Shown here: piece by piece, positions 1-12,748 of the stretch | Numbering within the stretch: position 1 is the first letter of the stretch | How the letters are laid out: every line of letters starts with the position of its first letter | Origin: Paramacrobiotus metropolitanus | Lineage: Eukaryota > Tardigrada > Eutardigrada > Parachela > Macrobiotidae | Length of the DNA: 64,000 nt | NCBI RefSeq assembly: GCF_019649055.1 | Contig: NW_026570226.1 | Coordinates: forward strand, 1,550,001-1,614,000 | Direction of reading: 5' to 3' | Position numbers and translations under genes: made by a program | The notes under the pieces: model-generated | Told to the model about the DNA's origin: nothing | What the model saw: the letters and a program-made list of their open reading frames with translations, nothing else | The model's database searches: none

Positions 1-3000
1 TACCGCTGCGACGCGTTTCTAACTTGCCAAGAGAAAGAGAGCCGACGTACTTGTTAATTTTCTCTTATGGGGTTTGCGCAAGAATTTCCGGTTGCCCGGT
101 AGACACCCATCCTGAAAATACATTCGTCAGTCGACTGTGAATATGCAGCGTCAAATGCGGCACGTACAAACCATCCACAATGCCAGTTAGTTAAACTTTC
201 CAGCTTGTCGATTAGGCAGCGATAAAACAACAGACAGTACGCTTCAAGACAGGCCAATTTTCATTCGGTCTAATCCATCAACACCATTTGCCAATCCAGC
301 TGAAAGGAGAAACATCACCGTGACATATTGTACCGTGCTTGTACACAGTTCGATGAGACCGTACTTGTTAAATTTCCACATTTTATGTTAGCGATAATAT
401 GGATTGATCGGACAGCCTTAACTCTCGCGGAACTCCTGTGATCTGCAACAAAATATGGTTAATGTGGTCAACCGATCGTTCTTGCTCCTAAAATGTTCAC
501 CAGTTGTAGACAACATCGGTCGACGTTCGTACATGCATTACCACGCTGATTCCTACTGCACGTATGTGCGAATAAATAAGCCGGTACCTTTCACATCGTT
601 ACCACACAGCACTTAACGCAAAATTAACAGTGAACTAGAAACACTTCATAAATCAAATATGTCAAAATGCATTACGCAGCGCTGCTACTGTTCAACTAAG
701 TCGGAACTCCCGCTACCGCCACCGAAAATCTACGGGCAATAAAATGAGCAATAATAGTGGCAATACTAAAAGCACTTATCCAAACGAAAATCAGACCAAT
801 AAATTCTCATGCGTTTACGTTGTTGCGCCACAATAACAGCCGAAAAATCATAGATGTCTTGAAAATTTTACCCTCAAGTAAAACGAAGCAAAATCTAAAT
901 ACCGGCAGCTCAATCAGTAAAATCGACGATTAATGAACCTTTCAAGCTAACTGTTTCCAGTATGGTTTGCCAAAAAGATGAAGCGCAAAGCAGATCGAGA
1001 ATAATGATTTTTCCACAAAGTTCCAGTTAAGAGAGAAAATTTATGAAAGCCGTATCATGTAGTTTGTCATTATTAACAGCGCAATATGGATTACACGTAG
1101 TCGTTAGACATGACAAGCGCGGCTTTGTATCATATGGCCTTTTGTGTCAAGAAATTCAAGCATGCCATGCACTACAGAGGGAACGTATTACGGCCGCACA
1201 ACGACAAGCGACGGCAGTAATCCTTTGCGACATTTCATGCAACGCAAGTCGTGATCTCAAATTACGTTTAAGTTGCTCAACAAGCATAAACAAGGAAATT
1301 TCTTATACATTTCACTGACAAAACTGTCTTTTCACGTGAAAGAAAATAATGGTAATAAGTGGGCTGACAAGAGAACATTTATTTTCTCTAGAATTCCGCT
1401 AGTGCCAGCCAGCCTCGATTTGCCATAGCGGATAGCCTCAAACGACACGCACAATATACCGTACGGGTACGAACTACGAATGCATGGTGTTCAATCACTT
1501 CGATGCACCAAGACATACATATAGATATTATACGGTATAGCGAATACATAACAGCCTAACTGTACTTACGTTCAACCGACTGCATGCATCCAGCATACTA
1601 CATTACAAAATAATAATCAGCTATCGCGCCAAATATTTTACTTACTCTTTTTTTGGTAAAAAGGAAAAATAGTATAAAAATCGGCAACGCATGGGGATAA
1701 GGATTACCACAATGCCCTTCAAGCTACTATTTCACAGGCCGCCTTTGAGTTGTTGCCCTAAAAAACACCTAAAACGTTGAAACTCAGAATAAACAAAGAA
1801 TTATCTGAACACAAAAAATGCAAAGAAGAAATGTAAGTACTCGAAGACCAATGCAGTCTGTAATGTTATCGCAAAACAGCCCAAATGAATATGCAAAAAC
1901 TGCACATCTAAAAAAACAAACTGTTGCGGGTAGTCTTGTAGAACAATAGAAGTACTACTCGAGCAGAAGTACAGTATGCCAAAATTAAGGCTAGCAATTT
2001 ACCAAACTATGGCGACTTTTCATTTCTATGAACTATGTCCGTTATGAAATTTTCTGCACATGGGTGGGAGCATTTTCCAGGTAACAACTCCCACGACAGT
2101 GCAGGCAACTGCATGGCCGGATGTCGAGTCGTCGACAATTGACACAGATCAGAAGCCATCTCAAACCGGCATCAAGAGTGGAAAATTAACCAGGTGCAAA
2201 TGCTGCTCAAGTGAAGAAAACCAGTCGGTAGATTTTCTTTATCTGTACTTTACTGAAGACACAAAGCATCTTCAGAAAATCACAGGGCCGTAACTAGTTT
2301 TCAATCCAAATAAAAACTCGTTCAACAATTTTTTCTCTCGACCTCGGCTGTTGTGCCGCAGACGTATCGAACGTCTTTCAGAAACATTTCCTTGGGCATT
2401 ATGTACCACACAAGCGCTACGTGTAAAACTGCAAGCGCAAATAAATCGTTCATGACAGATATGTGGCAACCGTGGTCCGTGGCTTAAAAGAACAAACTCA
2501 CTAGAGTACTGTAGGTAAGATATAAACTTGTCTAACTCATTATACAGAAAACTTTCAGCGTACCGAACTGCTAAAACAAATGCCCATAAAATTACGCACT
2601 CCGCAGAGAGTGCAAAGCCTCACGCCAGAGAGAATTTGAATGCATTCGAATAAATAAAAACTTACGAGTACTTACCAAGAGACAGGAAGTTGAAAAGCAA
2701 AATTTCAACTACCACCATTATCAATAAACTATAAGTAAAAAAAACAGCAATTTTTCGTAACAGGACAGATAATCAGCTATTCTGTAGTACATCGCAATAA
2801 AGGTTTTTCTCTGGCTGGCAGGCAAAAAACGCGTTCAAGCCTTAAATACTCATAACATAAGTTCTGGCGCACAATTATAATAAATGAATAAATAGGCGTA
2901 TTAACTACGCAGAACAGATCTTTCAAATCATGCACCCCACTAGGCTACTACGCGGCTATGCAGTAGTTGTTGATGTTCTGCTAAAGTACAGAATTTACGT

Positions 3001-4892
3001 AAATCTCAAATGAAAATCCCAAATATCATCATTCACGTCAGCATGTCAGTTAAGCTCAGATAACTCGTAAGTCTCATGGATGGATGTCAGTAAGTAATAT
3101 TTTCGTCTACGCATACCGAGTGGAAATCAAACATCACAAATCTAGCCATACCAAAACAGCACGAATCTTCCATATTTAACCATTCTGCAGCGCTTTTTCA
3201 AATGGAATCGCTCGCTTAAGTAAACATACAAGCAGGTTTCCCTGCATTAATTATCTCAAATATCAAACGTTCGTGTCGACAGCATTTCTGATTTCACTTC
3301 ACATCACAGACTGAAATTCATAACATCTACGGCAATATAACCATTTTTCGTACTCTATGATAAACTGAGGCTATTATCAGTCCTAAATACTTAATTCATT
3401 AGTGAAATAAATTAGCAATTGTTTTACGCAATAGAAGATACCGCTTAGCGCATCAAGCATAACTGAAAGCCAAACCTGATTATCTCATGAAAACAAAAGT
3501 TATCAGACATTACCACTGTCTAGTAAACGGCGTGATCGTTTGAGTGCGGCACAATTCATTAATTTCACCACAACTCTTGTTTGTCATTACCATAACAGCA
3601 ATAAATCAGCAGCGTCAGTTAACCTACCGGTAATAATAAGCCAAATATGACATCGTCATGATGTATGTCTCCACAAGTTGATTGATCGCCACAGCATGCT
3701 CACACAGACACATACTCCAAGTCAAACATACTTCCACCCGGTCGCTGCTTTCCCAATCTCACAGTAAAATATGCCCAACCAAACCAAATAACGCTGCAAC
3801 GAAGTATGAATAAAAACTACATAATCTGGTCCCAATAAACGGAATATAGACAGAACAATAAAAAGACATGTCGCTACTGAGTTTTACATACGGCGTTTCC
3901 ATTACAGCATACCCTACAGCATTTCAGGGCAGAAATTTGCAAACATTCCTTGATACAGTATTACAACAGTCACACCGCTAATACATAACCCAGTGACCCT
4001 CCCTGCAGACCGTAACAAACAAATTCAACTTTTTTCGTACCTTGATAGTCGGCGTCGTCAACGAGGAAACCGAGTCTCCATTCTCCACTACACCCATTCC
4101 AGTTGAACCTGTATATAGAGCCAACTGTCTGTTATAAGCTGACCATTAATTCAAACCTTTGGCTTTATAGTTATTATATAGATTGCGATTCAATCAATCT
4201 CCGCTTATTATACAATCATACCTACAATTCTCATTTGACACTGTCAGGCCTGTGCTCTAAGCATCATAAGTGACGAAACGACCAACTCAAATTACTCTAT
4301 GACAAGAATATAAGAATACAAGATAACCAAAACTTACCAATAACGCCCAACTGGGTTCGCTGTAGATGACGGCATACCTCTGGTGGGATAACTTTTGGTT
4401 GTCACTAGCCAAACCGCGTTGTGTTCACTCATTCAATACGGATAAGAACTTTGCAGCCTCCGAAGCGTCTATGACCCAGCCGCTGTCAATCTATCAACCA
4501 TCTTTAACTCCACCATGAACCAATTCCGCATCCACGAATCCACGAAGGCTAAGGAACACTTCGTAATAATACGTCTACAATGTAAAATTATTTACAGTGC
4601 TTTACAACGTTGAACATTGCACAAAGACTGCAGCACAATCTGCCAATCTTTGGAAACCTTACCACGAGGTCCGCCTCGAGGCCCTCGAGCCTCCTACCTC
4701 AAGTGCGGTATGCCGTATATAGGGTTCTGACTGAAACAAAGAACAGATAGGAAGTCTTAGCCAAGCGCCAACAACTAAACCCCGATGAACTCACCCAGAT
4801 CAAAAATTAATAAGAACTCTAACACTTCGAACTAAAAAGAAAGGCACCGTAGTATTCACTTACATTTTGATTTATACGATGCAGGCTGCAGC
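1..4892. other. Gene-poor stretch, no supported gene
   Basis: AT-rich sequence with no reading frame I would call a gene. Two ATG-started frames were considered. 1043-1318 (91 codons) has no recognisable domain and unremarkable composition. 2060-2293 (77 codons, +) is slightly GC-richer, has a Thr/Ser-rich start and a Cys-Lys-Cys-Cys cluster, and overlaps an acceptor-like TTTTCCAG at about 2080, so it could be an exon of something unrecognised. No tRNA, tandem array or transposon ends were seen. The stretch may be intergenic or a long intron of a gene to the left. Confidence 0.5.
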
Positions 4893-5130
4893 CTACAAAT
4901 GTAGCCAGGCTGCTGAGCCAACGAACAGCAAAAGCGCACCGAACGCTGTCCTCACATATTCGATCCCTTCGTTCGCACAAAACCGTCCTTCCAAGTCTAC
5001 GACGTGTCAAAAAACTATTCCTTTTTTCAGAATCCACATAAACAAATCAAACACTACCAGACTACCTTATAGAGTTTGTGTCAGTTGACACTAGGAAATC
5101 AGTAAGTAACAAATTACCAATGACAGCCAT
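4893..5130 (-). CDS. Possible two-exon 38-residue membrane microprotein
   Basis: Tentative. On the minus strand an ATG at 5130 opens 13 coding bases (5118-5130) ending at a GTAATT donor in phase 1. A TAG acceptor gives a second exon (4893-4996) in the matching phase, closing at TAG. The joined product has 38 residues: a short polar start with Asp, Glu and Arg, then a hydrophobic segment of about 18 residues (AFGALLLFVGSAAWLHL) that could span a membrane, and the C terminus. The last codons overlap a possible GTAGGC donor; splicing there to an acceptor near 4831 would replace the C terminus with about five residues. I recognise no family. The support is the hydrophobic segment and the phase agreement, both of which can occur by chance in so short a frame. 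Confidence 0.22.
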
Positions 5131-5361
5131 TGTAACACAGCGAGAGAAGGAGCTCCGATATCAGTGCCAGCAGCAAGTACCATAAATTCGAATGTTTCTT
5201 CCCGAGATTCGAGACTGGCTCGAGCTCAAGAGAGTTCACCGATCTGGACTCGATTAATCGACAGGCAGACTGTTCTTCAGTCACGTCAGTCCGCTGTCAG
5301 CGAAAGCATGCTATCTTTCTGTCTGTCTCCATGTCTGATGGACCATATGCGTGCACACGGA

Positions 5362-5369
5362 TGACGTCA
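5362..5369. promoter_or_regulatory. Full palindromic CRE (TGACGTCA)
   Basis: A perfect 8-bp cAMP-response/ATF element. It lies about 230 bp upstream, on the minus strand, of the candidate microprotein ATG at 5130, which would suit a proximal promoter. One 8-mer match is weak evidence by itself. Confidence 0.3.
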
Positions 5370-5951
5370 TACGGATTATGCGCTTCACCATGCCTCCCAA
5401 AGTGCCGCTATCGTCGGCTTTATTGTTGGCCCTAACCTCTTAAAAAGCAGCCCCGGTTCCCAATCTTTTTACTCCAAGGACTGCTAAGATTGGTAATAAT
5501 AGGCCAGACAAATCAAAGCACCTTGCGACACTTCCTATAAAGGGCGTAGGTTTGCAAGTTCCGAAGTGCGTTTATGTAGATTTCCAAAGATAAGATGTCT
5601 CCCTGCACTACGAAAGAATTTTATTAACATCACTTGTGTGAACTTTTACAGAAACAAAAAGCAATAAAAAACATTATTATAATGTAAAATCATGGAAATA
5701 AAGCATTTAGTAAAACTGTACCAAAGAATGAAAAGACAGCAGCGAACATACAACCCAAAATCTCTCACTAAGCAATTAACGTTGACCTATATCTAAAGAC
5801 TTCTTGTTAAAAGGCACTTGCTAGTGATTCAGTCCAGAAGTTAATAACAAGACAAGAATCTCTCTGAAACGACGACAATTCAAATCCAACGTAACCAGCG
5901 GCAGATATCAAATTGCGAAGAACCGTAAAGCCAAAATTGATAGTAAGTAGT
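5370..5951. other. Intergenic, 3' flank of KH-Tudor gene
   Basis: No independent gene. It holds the 3' flank of the KH-Tudor gene. In 5807-5951 an open frame shifted by one base relative to the last exon of that gene continues on the minus strand and looks protein-like (see findings). A TATA-like CTATAAAGG near 5536 (+) leads to no reading frame of note. Confidence 0.5.
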
Positions 5952-8900
5952 TCATCGTGCAATCCACATCTCCACAACCGGAACCGCCACCTCTGTCCCC
6001 TCTGACTGCATCCCCAACAACAAATCAAAATCCATAATCGTACTAACTTGACGCACTTTGACCCATTGTCGCAACACATTATTGCTGACACTTCGACTGA
6101 CTTGCTCCGCAATAGCTCGATCTTCATCTGCAAAAGTAGCGCGTCTCAGCAATAACAAGTAGGAATAAATTTCCACAAAAATTTAAAAAATTACAGTATT
6201 TTCCATGGACAACCCGACATTCGATGGCTTGACAAGGTGTTCCACAGAACTGCATCGGCAAAACTTTGACGTTGTTACAGTTTGTAGTAAAGGTGAAACC
6301 GTGATCCAGGGAACGCAAACTAAGACGTCCTTCAGCATTAGCAGGCGCTATCACCACAGAGCGCAACCAGCGCACTGAACTGCTATTATCACAAGAGTCA
6401 GCACCAGAAATCAGTTCTGAGGGCGAAGCGGAAATGGCCTCACTGACCAAGCCATAAGTCGGCGCTGCCACTAAACATCCTATGAAAAACGAATGGTAAT
6501 AAAAGTAAAACTTATCCATTTTTTATGGTACGTCCACTACTATATACGCTCTGGTGATGTGTTACCACCTGACAAGTGAGCAAAACAAAGCCGAAACCAA
6601 ACATGAGCAAATAAGTACCACCAGCACCACTACAGTGTCATCATGTAAGTACTCGTAGACTCGTAGTCCATATCTGTAAGTAAATTTAGCGCATACGTAA
6701 CACGTAGAAGCATCATCAATAAATACTATGAAATTTACAATTTTAATCGCCCTAAGGCTGGCCGGTTCCATTGGACTACAATTTTTACCATTCTTAACTT
6801 CTTGCATATGCTGGCAGGTATCTAAGCAGTTAGCAAGCAGTACCGCTTAACCTTTCATTTCACCAAAATGCTTAAAAGGGGAAGTGATGACGGGTGTTCA
6901 TAGTACCTGGTAACAGCGGACTGGAACGCGGATCAATACACGGTGCTAACGTTTGATCCGAACAGTGTGCCGTCAAACGTTTTTCCAAGTCCAATAACCT
7001 CAAAAATGACGGATTACCGGGCATTTGGAGGAAAACAACCCCGTTCTTCTCCACATGTGCCACAAAAACGTGCAGTGTCACTCCCAGCGCCAATTCCAGC
7101 TACATAAAGAAACCATGCTCAAACTAACGCTAAAACTACTGGAAACCGCATTTGCTACTGATTTTGAATACATACTCTAGGAATGTACGGTCGCAAAAAG
7201 TCCACAGACTGAACCCCGGCAATAGCCTGCATCTCTCCACCACATTTTTCTAAACGTAATCGAATTTTCTCGACAGCTCCATCAACACATTGCCCAAAAC
7301 CTTCAATTCAAACCAAATTTCAGATAAATATCAATACTCGTACTTGTATCAAGCTGCTCACGCTCAATCCAACAAAATTCTTTAAAAACAAAACATGCGC
7401 TGACCATTTAATAAGTCTTATAAAGTAAGGCGAATAAAGAAAGCTAAAGCAGTAAAAAAACAAAATATAAGAGAGCCCTAATACGTAGGCCCCGTACCGT
7501 AGAAATGCAACAACGACTGCCCCGGCCAGCGCGGTTCGTCCGCTTCATCTATCCAAATCTGGCAACTGAACTGTTGCTGTGCTTCCCGGATCGCTGTCCC
7601 ATTCTTCCCCAACACGACCCCAGTTAGCTGGGTAGGGAAATAGAAAGACTTGATCACATATAAAGCTGCACCAGCCAAAGGCGTCGCTGGAGAGCGCAAA
7701 CGCTGCCCACTGTCGCCTTCATAAACCGGACACACCAACGTGTTCACCAGCAAAGGACCATTTCGGGTACAAATTTCGGTAACAGGTTGATAGTACTGTA
7801 GAGTGCAGACAATCATATAAATCACTCCAAAACAATCTTAATTTGACAAAATTCGTAATGCAAACCTGCGCAACATTTGGGGGATGATTAGGCAGCTGAT
7901 GCTCCATCCCTAGCAGCGCAGAACTGCTGTCAACAAATTGGCCTCTTCTTCTGTACGAGTTTCCTTGACTAACATGACTGTGTTCTGCACCATACGTCCA
8001 GTAATCCCGTCGGTCGGCCGCGCCAGCGGAACCACCAAAGTCATACTCATTACCATAAAAGGCACGATTCGTGCCGCGCGGACCTTCGCCTTGCTGGGGT
8101 CGATAGGCAGCATTATAAGAATAACCGTTCATTTTAGGCTTAGAAATGTGCTCGCTGTTCGACAAAGATTCCGGAGAGGGGGTACTGCTTTTCTTCTCGG
8201 TGATCACGTCTTCTGTAGACGGTACGGTTTGTGAGACATTTTGATGAAGGTCAGACTGCATTGCGCTTTCGGGAGGACAAATTTGAGCAAAGGTTTCTGA
8301 AGATGTATCTGAGGGTGTGGACTGAGGTTGCGGCTGCGAGATGGGCACAACAACTGAACTGGAAACAGGCTTCGCTGTTATGGAAGCCGGAAGCTTTCCG
8401 GTCCAAGCCGGACGACTAGGAGGCGGTGCAAGTCGCCTCGTCTAGAGAACCGAAATAACACTGTAGATACACTGGACAAGCGTAAAAAAACTGATAAATT
8501 CATTCATACAGCAGATGACAAGCCGTACCAGTATGGCTGTGGATTGAATAGTGTACAGAATAGCGTGTGCCGCATCCATATATATTACTCAATTTTCTAA
8601 GATGGTGAGCAGCAGTAGCTGCTCCATAACCATCTGAAGCTCTTCGGTTACTAAGCTAAATATTCCAAAAATCTGAGAAAAATTACGTGCCGTACCGGTA
8701 TCACATCCGGAACAACAATAGTCTTTTGAGAATCGTCCGTAGGCACAGTTTGAGCATTTTGGTCCGAGCTGCTTTCAGTATCTGCCGCGACTGTTTCCGT
8801 ATCACCGGAAACCACATCGCTATCCTTGCCTGTATCCTTCGACGCTGCTCGACTAGGAGATGCCTCAGGTTGTTCAGCTGCAATCGTCTTTTGCTCTACA

Positions 8901-9700
8901 ATTGTCTCTTCCTGTGGGACAGCCATTTGAGATGTCATATCCGAGGCATTTTCATCCGAGTTCCCGGAAGTAGGTTTTTTAAGCGCATCAGCAGACGACG
9001 ACACTGACTTGGCAACAGGTGGCTGTAGCTTAGGCGGAGATAATGATGCTGGATCGTGTTTCACTCCATTACTTTGAAAAGTGGTAGACAGTGAAGGAAA
9101 TTGATCCTCCTTATTACTGCTAACGCGCAGTGGAGGTGACTTTGCAGCACCCCTAACGAAAGCACCGAAGTTATGATTGTAAGTGTGAGTGTTATCAATG
9201 CCACGACAAATATTGTACTGAAAGTTAAAATGTTCCTTTCACGCATTAATAATCAATCAACAGCAACTACATGACAAAATTACTTACTTTATCATGGCGG
9301 CATAGCTGATGCCTTCCACTCTGAATTTGTTCACCAGATTAACCTTTGGTTTCTCTGCTGTTTGGACTGGTTCTTCGCTGTGGATCTTCACTTCTTCATT
9401 CGGAATTTCCCCGTCGGCCGCGTCACTACCAGTTCGCGCTTCTCCGTGATCCGTATTTACATGTGCATTAATTTTTTTCTCATCTTCTTGTTCTTTCCGG
9501 TCTTTATCACTATCGTCCTCTTTTCTGTAGCTGTTGGCCGGTGGAGGTCGATTAGAGGGGAATCCATTGTGAGATTGCGAGGAATGTCTGTTCTGAAAGC
9601 GATTACCCGGGCCGTATCGGCGTCGGTTAGCGGGTATAAAAGAATTCCGCGGATGTACGGGCTGTTCATTAATCCGTACAATCCGCGAGGAATTCTCCAT
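5952..9700 (-). CDS. KH and Tudor domain protein (AKAP1/TDRKH-like)
   Basis: Eight exons in consistent phase: 9288-9700, 8687-9152, 7866-8441, 7498-7795, 7176-7300, 6907-7099, 6195-6479, 5952-6127, giving 843 residues. The ATG at 9700 is preceded by an in-frame stop five codons upstream. Residues 1-530 are polar and disordered. A single KH domain lies at about 530-605 with the GKNG loop at 548-551. A Tudor domain follows from about 640, with core strands WLRSVVI and a SLDHG turn at about 727-750, and an unusual insertion of about 25 residues after its first strand. Among known families this order, with one KH, is closest to AKAP1 (mitochondrial RNA anchor); TDRKH/Papi, the piRNA-processing Tudor protein, usually has two KH domains. 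No N-terminal membrane anchor is visible, so location is open. RNA binding through KH and methyl-arginine recognition through Tudor are inferred. It is divergent from MRPL15 across 608 bp. Confidence 0.85.
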
Positions 9701-10308
9701 GATGACAGACTACATAAGATCCAGACAGAATGTGTTCGGGATTCCGATCCACTTTGTTTCTGATTCAAAGCACTGTGATATAAACCACTGTTAATGGCAA
9801 GCACCACCTTCCTACCGCTGTAAAACCAGCTTTTCGTTACTGTGAAACTATTCTATAGGTTTCCTCTCTGCTAAAATAATACATTTACAAAACCTCAAGA
9901 AATCATAGCCCAAAAAGTTCTTGAAAGTCGAAAACCAAAACTCCAGAAAGTGGCCGAAACTGATGAAAACGATATACCGTACCACGGAAAGATTATTGTG
10001 GAGTGTGGACCAAGCGTGGAGATGAATTTGACGTGTCGCAATAGGATACTGTTGTAAAACTGCTTCCCTTAGGTGGTCGGCGGCTACCATCAGAAGTAAT
10101 TGCAAAATATTGTAAAATACGAAAAAGTCACAAGTGCGAAAAACAACATGAAGCTCTCAGAATAATAAAATTTAGTTTTTATTTGTTTTGTCTGGTCTTC
10201 GAACTTCGATGGTTTGATTCTAGTTACAGTTGACTTTCTTTCAACAGATATTATTACGGGACCTCCTTACCTAGGGCTTCTGGAGTGTCCCCATTTAGGA
10301 TAGTAGCC
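9701..10308. promoter_or_regulatory. Divergent intergenic region, KH-Tudor / MRPL15
   Basis: A 608-bp gap between the start codons of two divergent genes, so it must contain both 5' UTRs and both promoters. No TATA box or named element stands out. Reading frames here are short or begin at non-ATG codons. Confidence 0.5.
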
Positions 10309-11727
10309 ATGTCCGGCTCAAAAAGCACTGATTTAGCTCTTAAGCTCTTATACCGTCTTCCCCGAGTATCGGTTAACAACTTGCGGCCTCTGCAACGGAA
10401 CAAAAGAGCGGTAAGTGTGTTTTTGGATGTTTGTGCATCATGCTTTTATGATACATTTTGGAGTAATGACTGATTAATCAGATGCTGCATCATACTTTTA
10501 GAGTCAAACACCAAGAGGACAATACGGTGGAGGGCTGCACGGGGACCGTAATTATGGCACTCGTGAAGGCAGAGGAACTCTTCCACCCTTGGGATGGGAA
10601 GGAGGCCAGACTCCATATTTCCTTAAACATCCGTCTGAAATGTACTACAAAAACTTCAGGTACGGTCCAGACTGCTAGTGGCGAAATTTGGTTCGAAGGA
10701 ATCGAAGGATATTTGAGGCGAGCTAGAATGCTAGAAGTAATTTTCGACAATGGCGTAATTTTCGATTTGTTACAGCAGAAGCAGACGTACATGCAAAGGA
10801 TAGTGCAGTCTGTGTAGATATTCCGACAGTTAATAACTGTAGTCATTGTAAACGGATATTTTGTGATTGAAATTAAACTTTCTACTGAGATGTGTGAATT
10901 GATTTGATTTCGTGTAGATTACGACGGCAGTATCCACCGCTTTCGATGCTAAATCTGCAGAGGATGATCGATACGGGGCTTCTTGATCCAGATCAACCTG
11001 TTGACCTCGGAGTGATATGTAATACAAAAGTATACCGAATAGATCCATGGGCTGGACATTTTGGAGTTAATCTCACAGAGGAGGTTGGCATTTTTTACCG
11101 ATATTTGTTACTTTTTTCAGAATAAATTAATTACATTAGAATTTGTTGTCCCCAAGTGTTTACCAGGAGTTGTTTGTATGGACCGGATGGTTACTTAATA
11201 CGAGTTCTTATTGCACTTCTCCGTTTTATTAGACTGACCGCTGGTTTAACTTTTTTTAATTTTAGGGCATTGATCGATTCGCTGCGAAGGTTAATTTGGA
11301 AGTCCAGTGGGCCTCAGAGAACGTTATCGCTGCTGTGGAAAAAAACGGTGGCACCATTACATTAGCGTACTACGATCCAGTTTCCCTGCAAGCCCTTCAC
11401 GATCCGGGTTATTTTTTTACCAAAGGGACGCCGATTCCTCGGCGTAGTGTACCCCCTGAGAATTGCCTAGAGCATTATTCGAATCCCAAGATGCGCGGCT
11501 ATTTGGCCAATCCAAAGGAAGTGAGTGAAGCCAGACTGGAATTGGCACAAAAGTTCGGGTACACTCTACCTGATATTACCAAAGATCCATTATACGATAT
11601 GCTGATGAAACGAAAGGATCCTCGGCAGGTGTTTTATGGCTTGGAGCCGGGTTGGGTGGTCAATTTAACGGACAAAGTTGTTTTAAAACCCACCGACGAA
11701 CTCCTTCGAACATATTATCAGTCTTGA
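10309..11727 (+). CDS. MRPL15: Mitochondrial large-subunit ribosomal protein uL15m
   Basis: Four exons: 10309-10410, 10502-10659, 10918-11083, 11266-11727, all phases matching, 295 residues (the human protein has 296). It is a structural protein of the mitochondrial 39S ribosomal subunit, related to bacterial L15. Diagnostic stretches are the N-terminal [11 protein letters not shown], the glycine-rich loop ending WEGGQTPYF (about residues 70-80), AAVEKNGGT in the last exon, [13 protein letters not shown] and [16 protein letters not shown] near the C terminus. I start at the ATG at 10309 because upstream in-frame codons include only a GTG. An AATAAA follows 59 bp after the stop. It faces the KH-Tudor gene head to head. 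Confidence 0.96.
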
Positions 11728-11785
11728 TTTTTATTGACGTTTTTGATGGGATGTAATATGTAATATTTGTAATGGACGAGAAACA

Positions 11786-11791
11786 AATAAA
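11786..11791 (+). promoter_or_regulatory. Polyadenylation signal AATAAA for MRPL15
   Basis: A canonical hexamer 59 bp downstream of the MRPL15 stop codon, placed where a short 3' UTR would end. Confidence 0.6.
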
Positions 11792-12748
11792 CGCTCGTCA
11801 AAAGCTGTTTAGTTTATTCGTGAATAGTGCTCTGTTTGTACATGAGGCAGAGTGAGAAGTGCAACTGAAATGGTTGGATACCGTACATCAGAGTTTCTTG
11901 CAAATCAGGCAGCTCACATGTTCCCGCGTCAAGCCTCTTACAAAAGTGGTACTTAAAATTTAAATTACACACATGCAGTGATACAGGTATGTCAAAAAAC
12001 ATTGGCCGCAAAATAATACCGGTTTCTTTGGTACGACCGAAAGCGAGTTTTGTGAGGTACTCACAAAAGTAACAGTAATGCATCATCTTCCGTTTCGCAA
12101 ACAGCTCAGTACTAGTTAGTTGTTACTTACAATTAGTTTTACTTCGAAAGTTCGAACAATTTAAGTCAAAGTTTCGAGTGGATGATGTTGATTATCTTTA
12201 ATAAATCGTTCTTCGCAGCGGTGAGAAAACTGCAAGTTGATTATGAGAACGGCGAAGGGTCATCATCAAAATTAATGGCGGATTCAATGCTAAAACTAAT
12301 GGAATCTTAAGGACATTGCTGACTGGTATTTCCAGCTGAAAATGGAACACCCATCCTTACATTTCGGTCTTTGTTTGCCAGACATTTCACAAATCACAAA
12401 TGCCCATATATTTCACATTTGCGTTCAGACTTTCCAGTCCCTATTCTGTAATACAGGTTTAACATTTTGGGAAGTCATAGTTTAATAAGCCGATATCGTG
12501 ATTGTTAAAGTTAACAGTTATCGTCTTCTGTTTTAAACCCTCCGAATGGGAATGCTTGTTCGGAATCTGGAAGTGTTAAGCCTGTGTTAACGTGGCTGGC
12601 ACTGGCTGCGCAACCACTTCGTCCTGCTCTGCAGGTTCCTGCGGTTGTCTAATTTTGTTATTTTTTTTTAAAAACTTGAATGTGTATGTTTTATTGTTAC
12701 TGGCAGTAGCTTACTTTTCTGCGGGCAGATTGTCTTCGATTATACATC
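11792..12748. other. Intergenic, upstream of DSCC1
   Basis: AT-rich, with no supported reading frame on either strand; the longest frame (11814-12086, -) has no recognisable content. It holds the MRPL15 3' flank and the DSCC1 promoter. No TATA box was recognised. Confidence 0.5.

Noticed and set aside
1043-1318. 91-codon ATG frame (+)
   Set aside because: No family resemblance, no splice or promoter support, composition like its surroundings.
2060-2293. 77-codon ATG frame (+), Thr/Ser-rich with a Cys cluster
   Set aside because: Somewhat protein-like, but no domain and no partner exon; mentioned only as a possibility in the gap entry.
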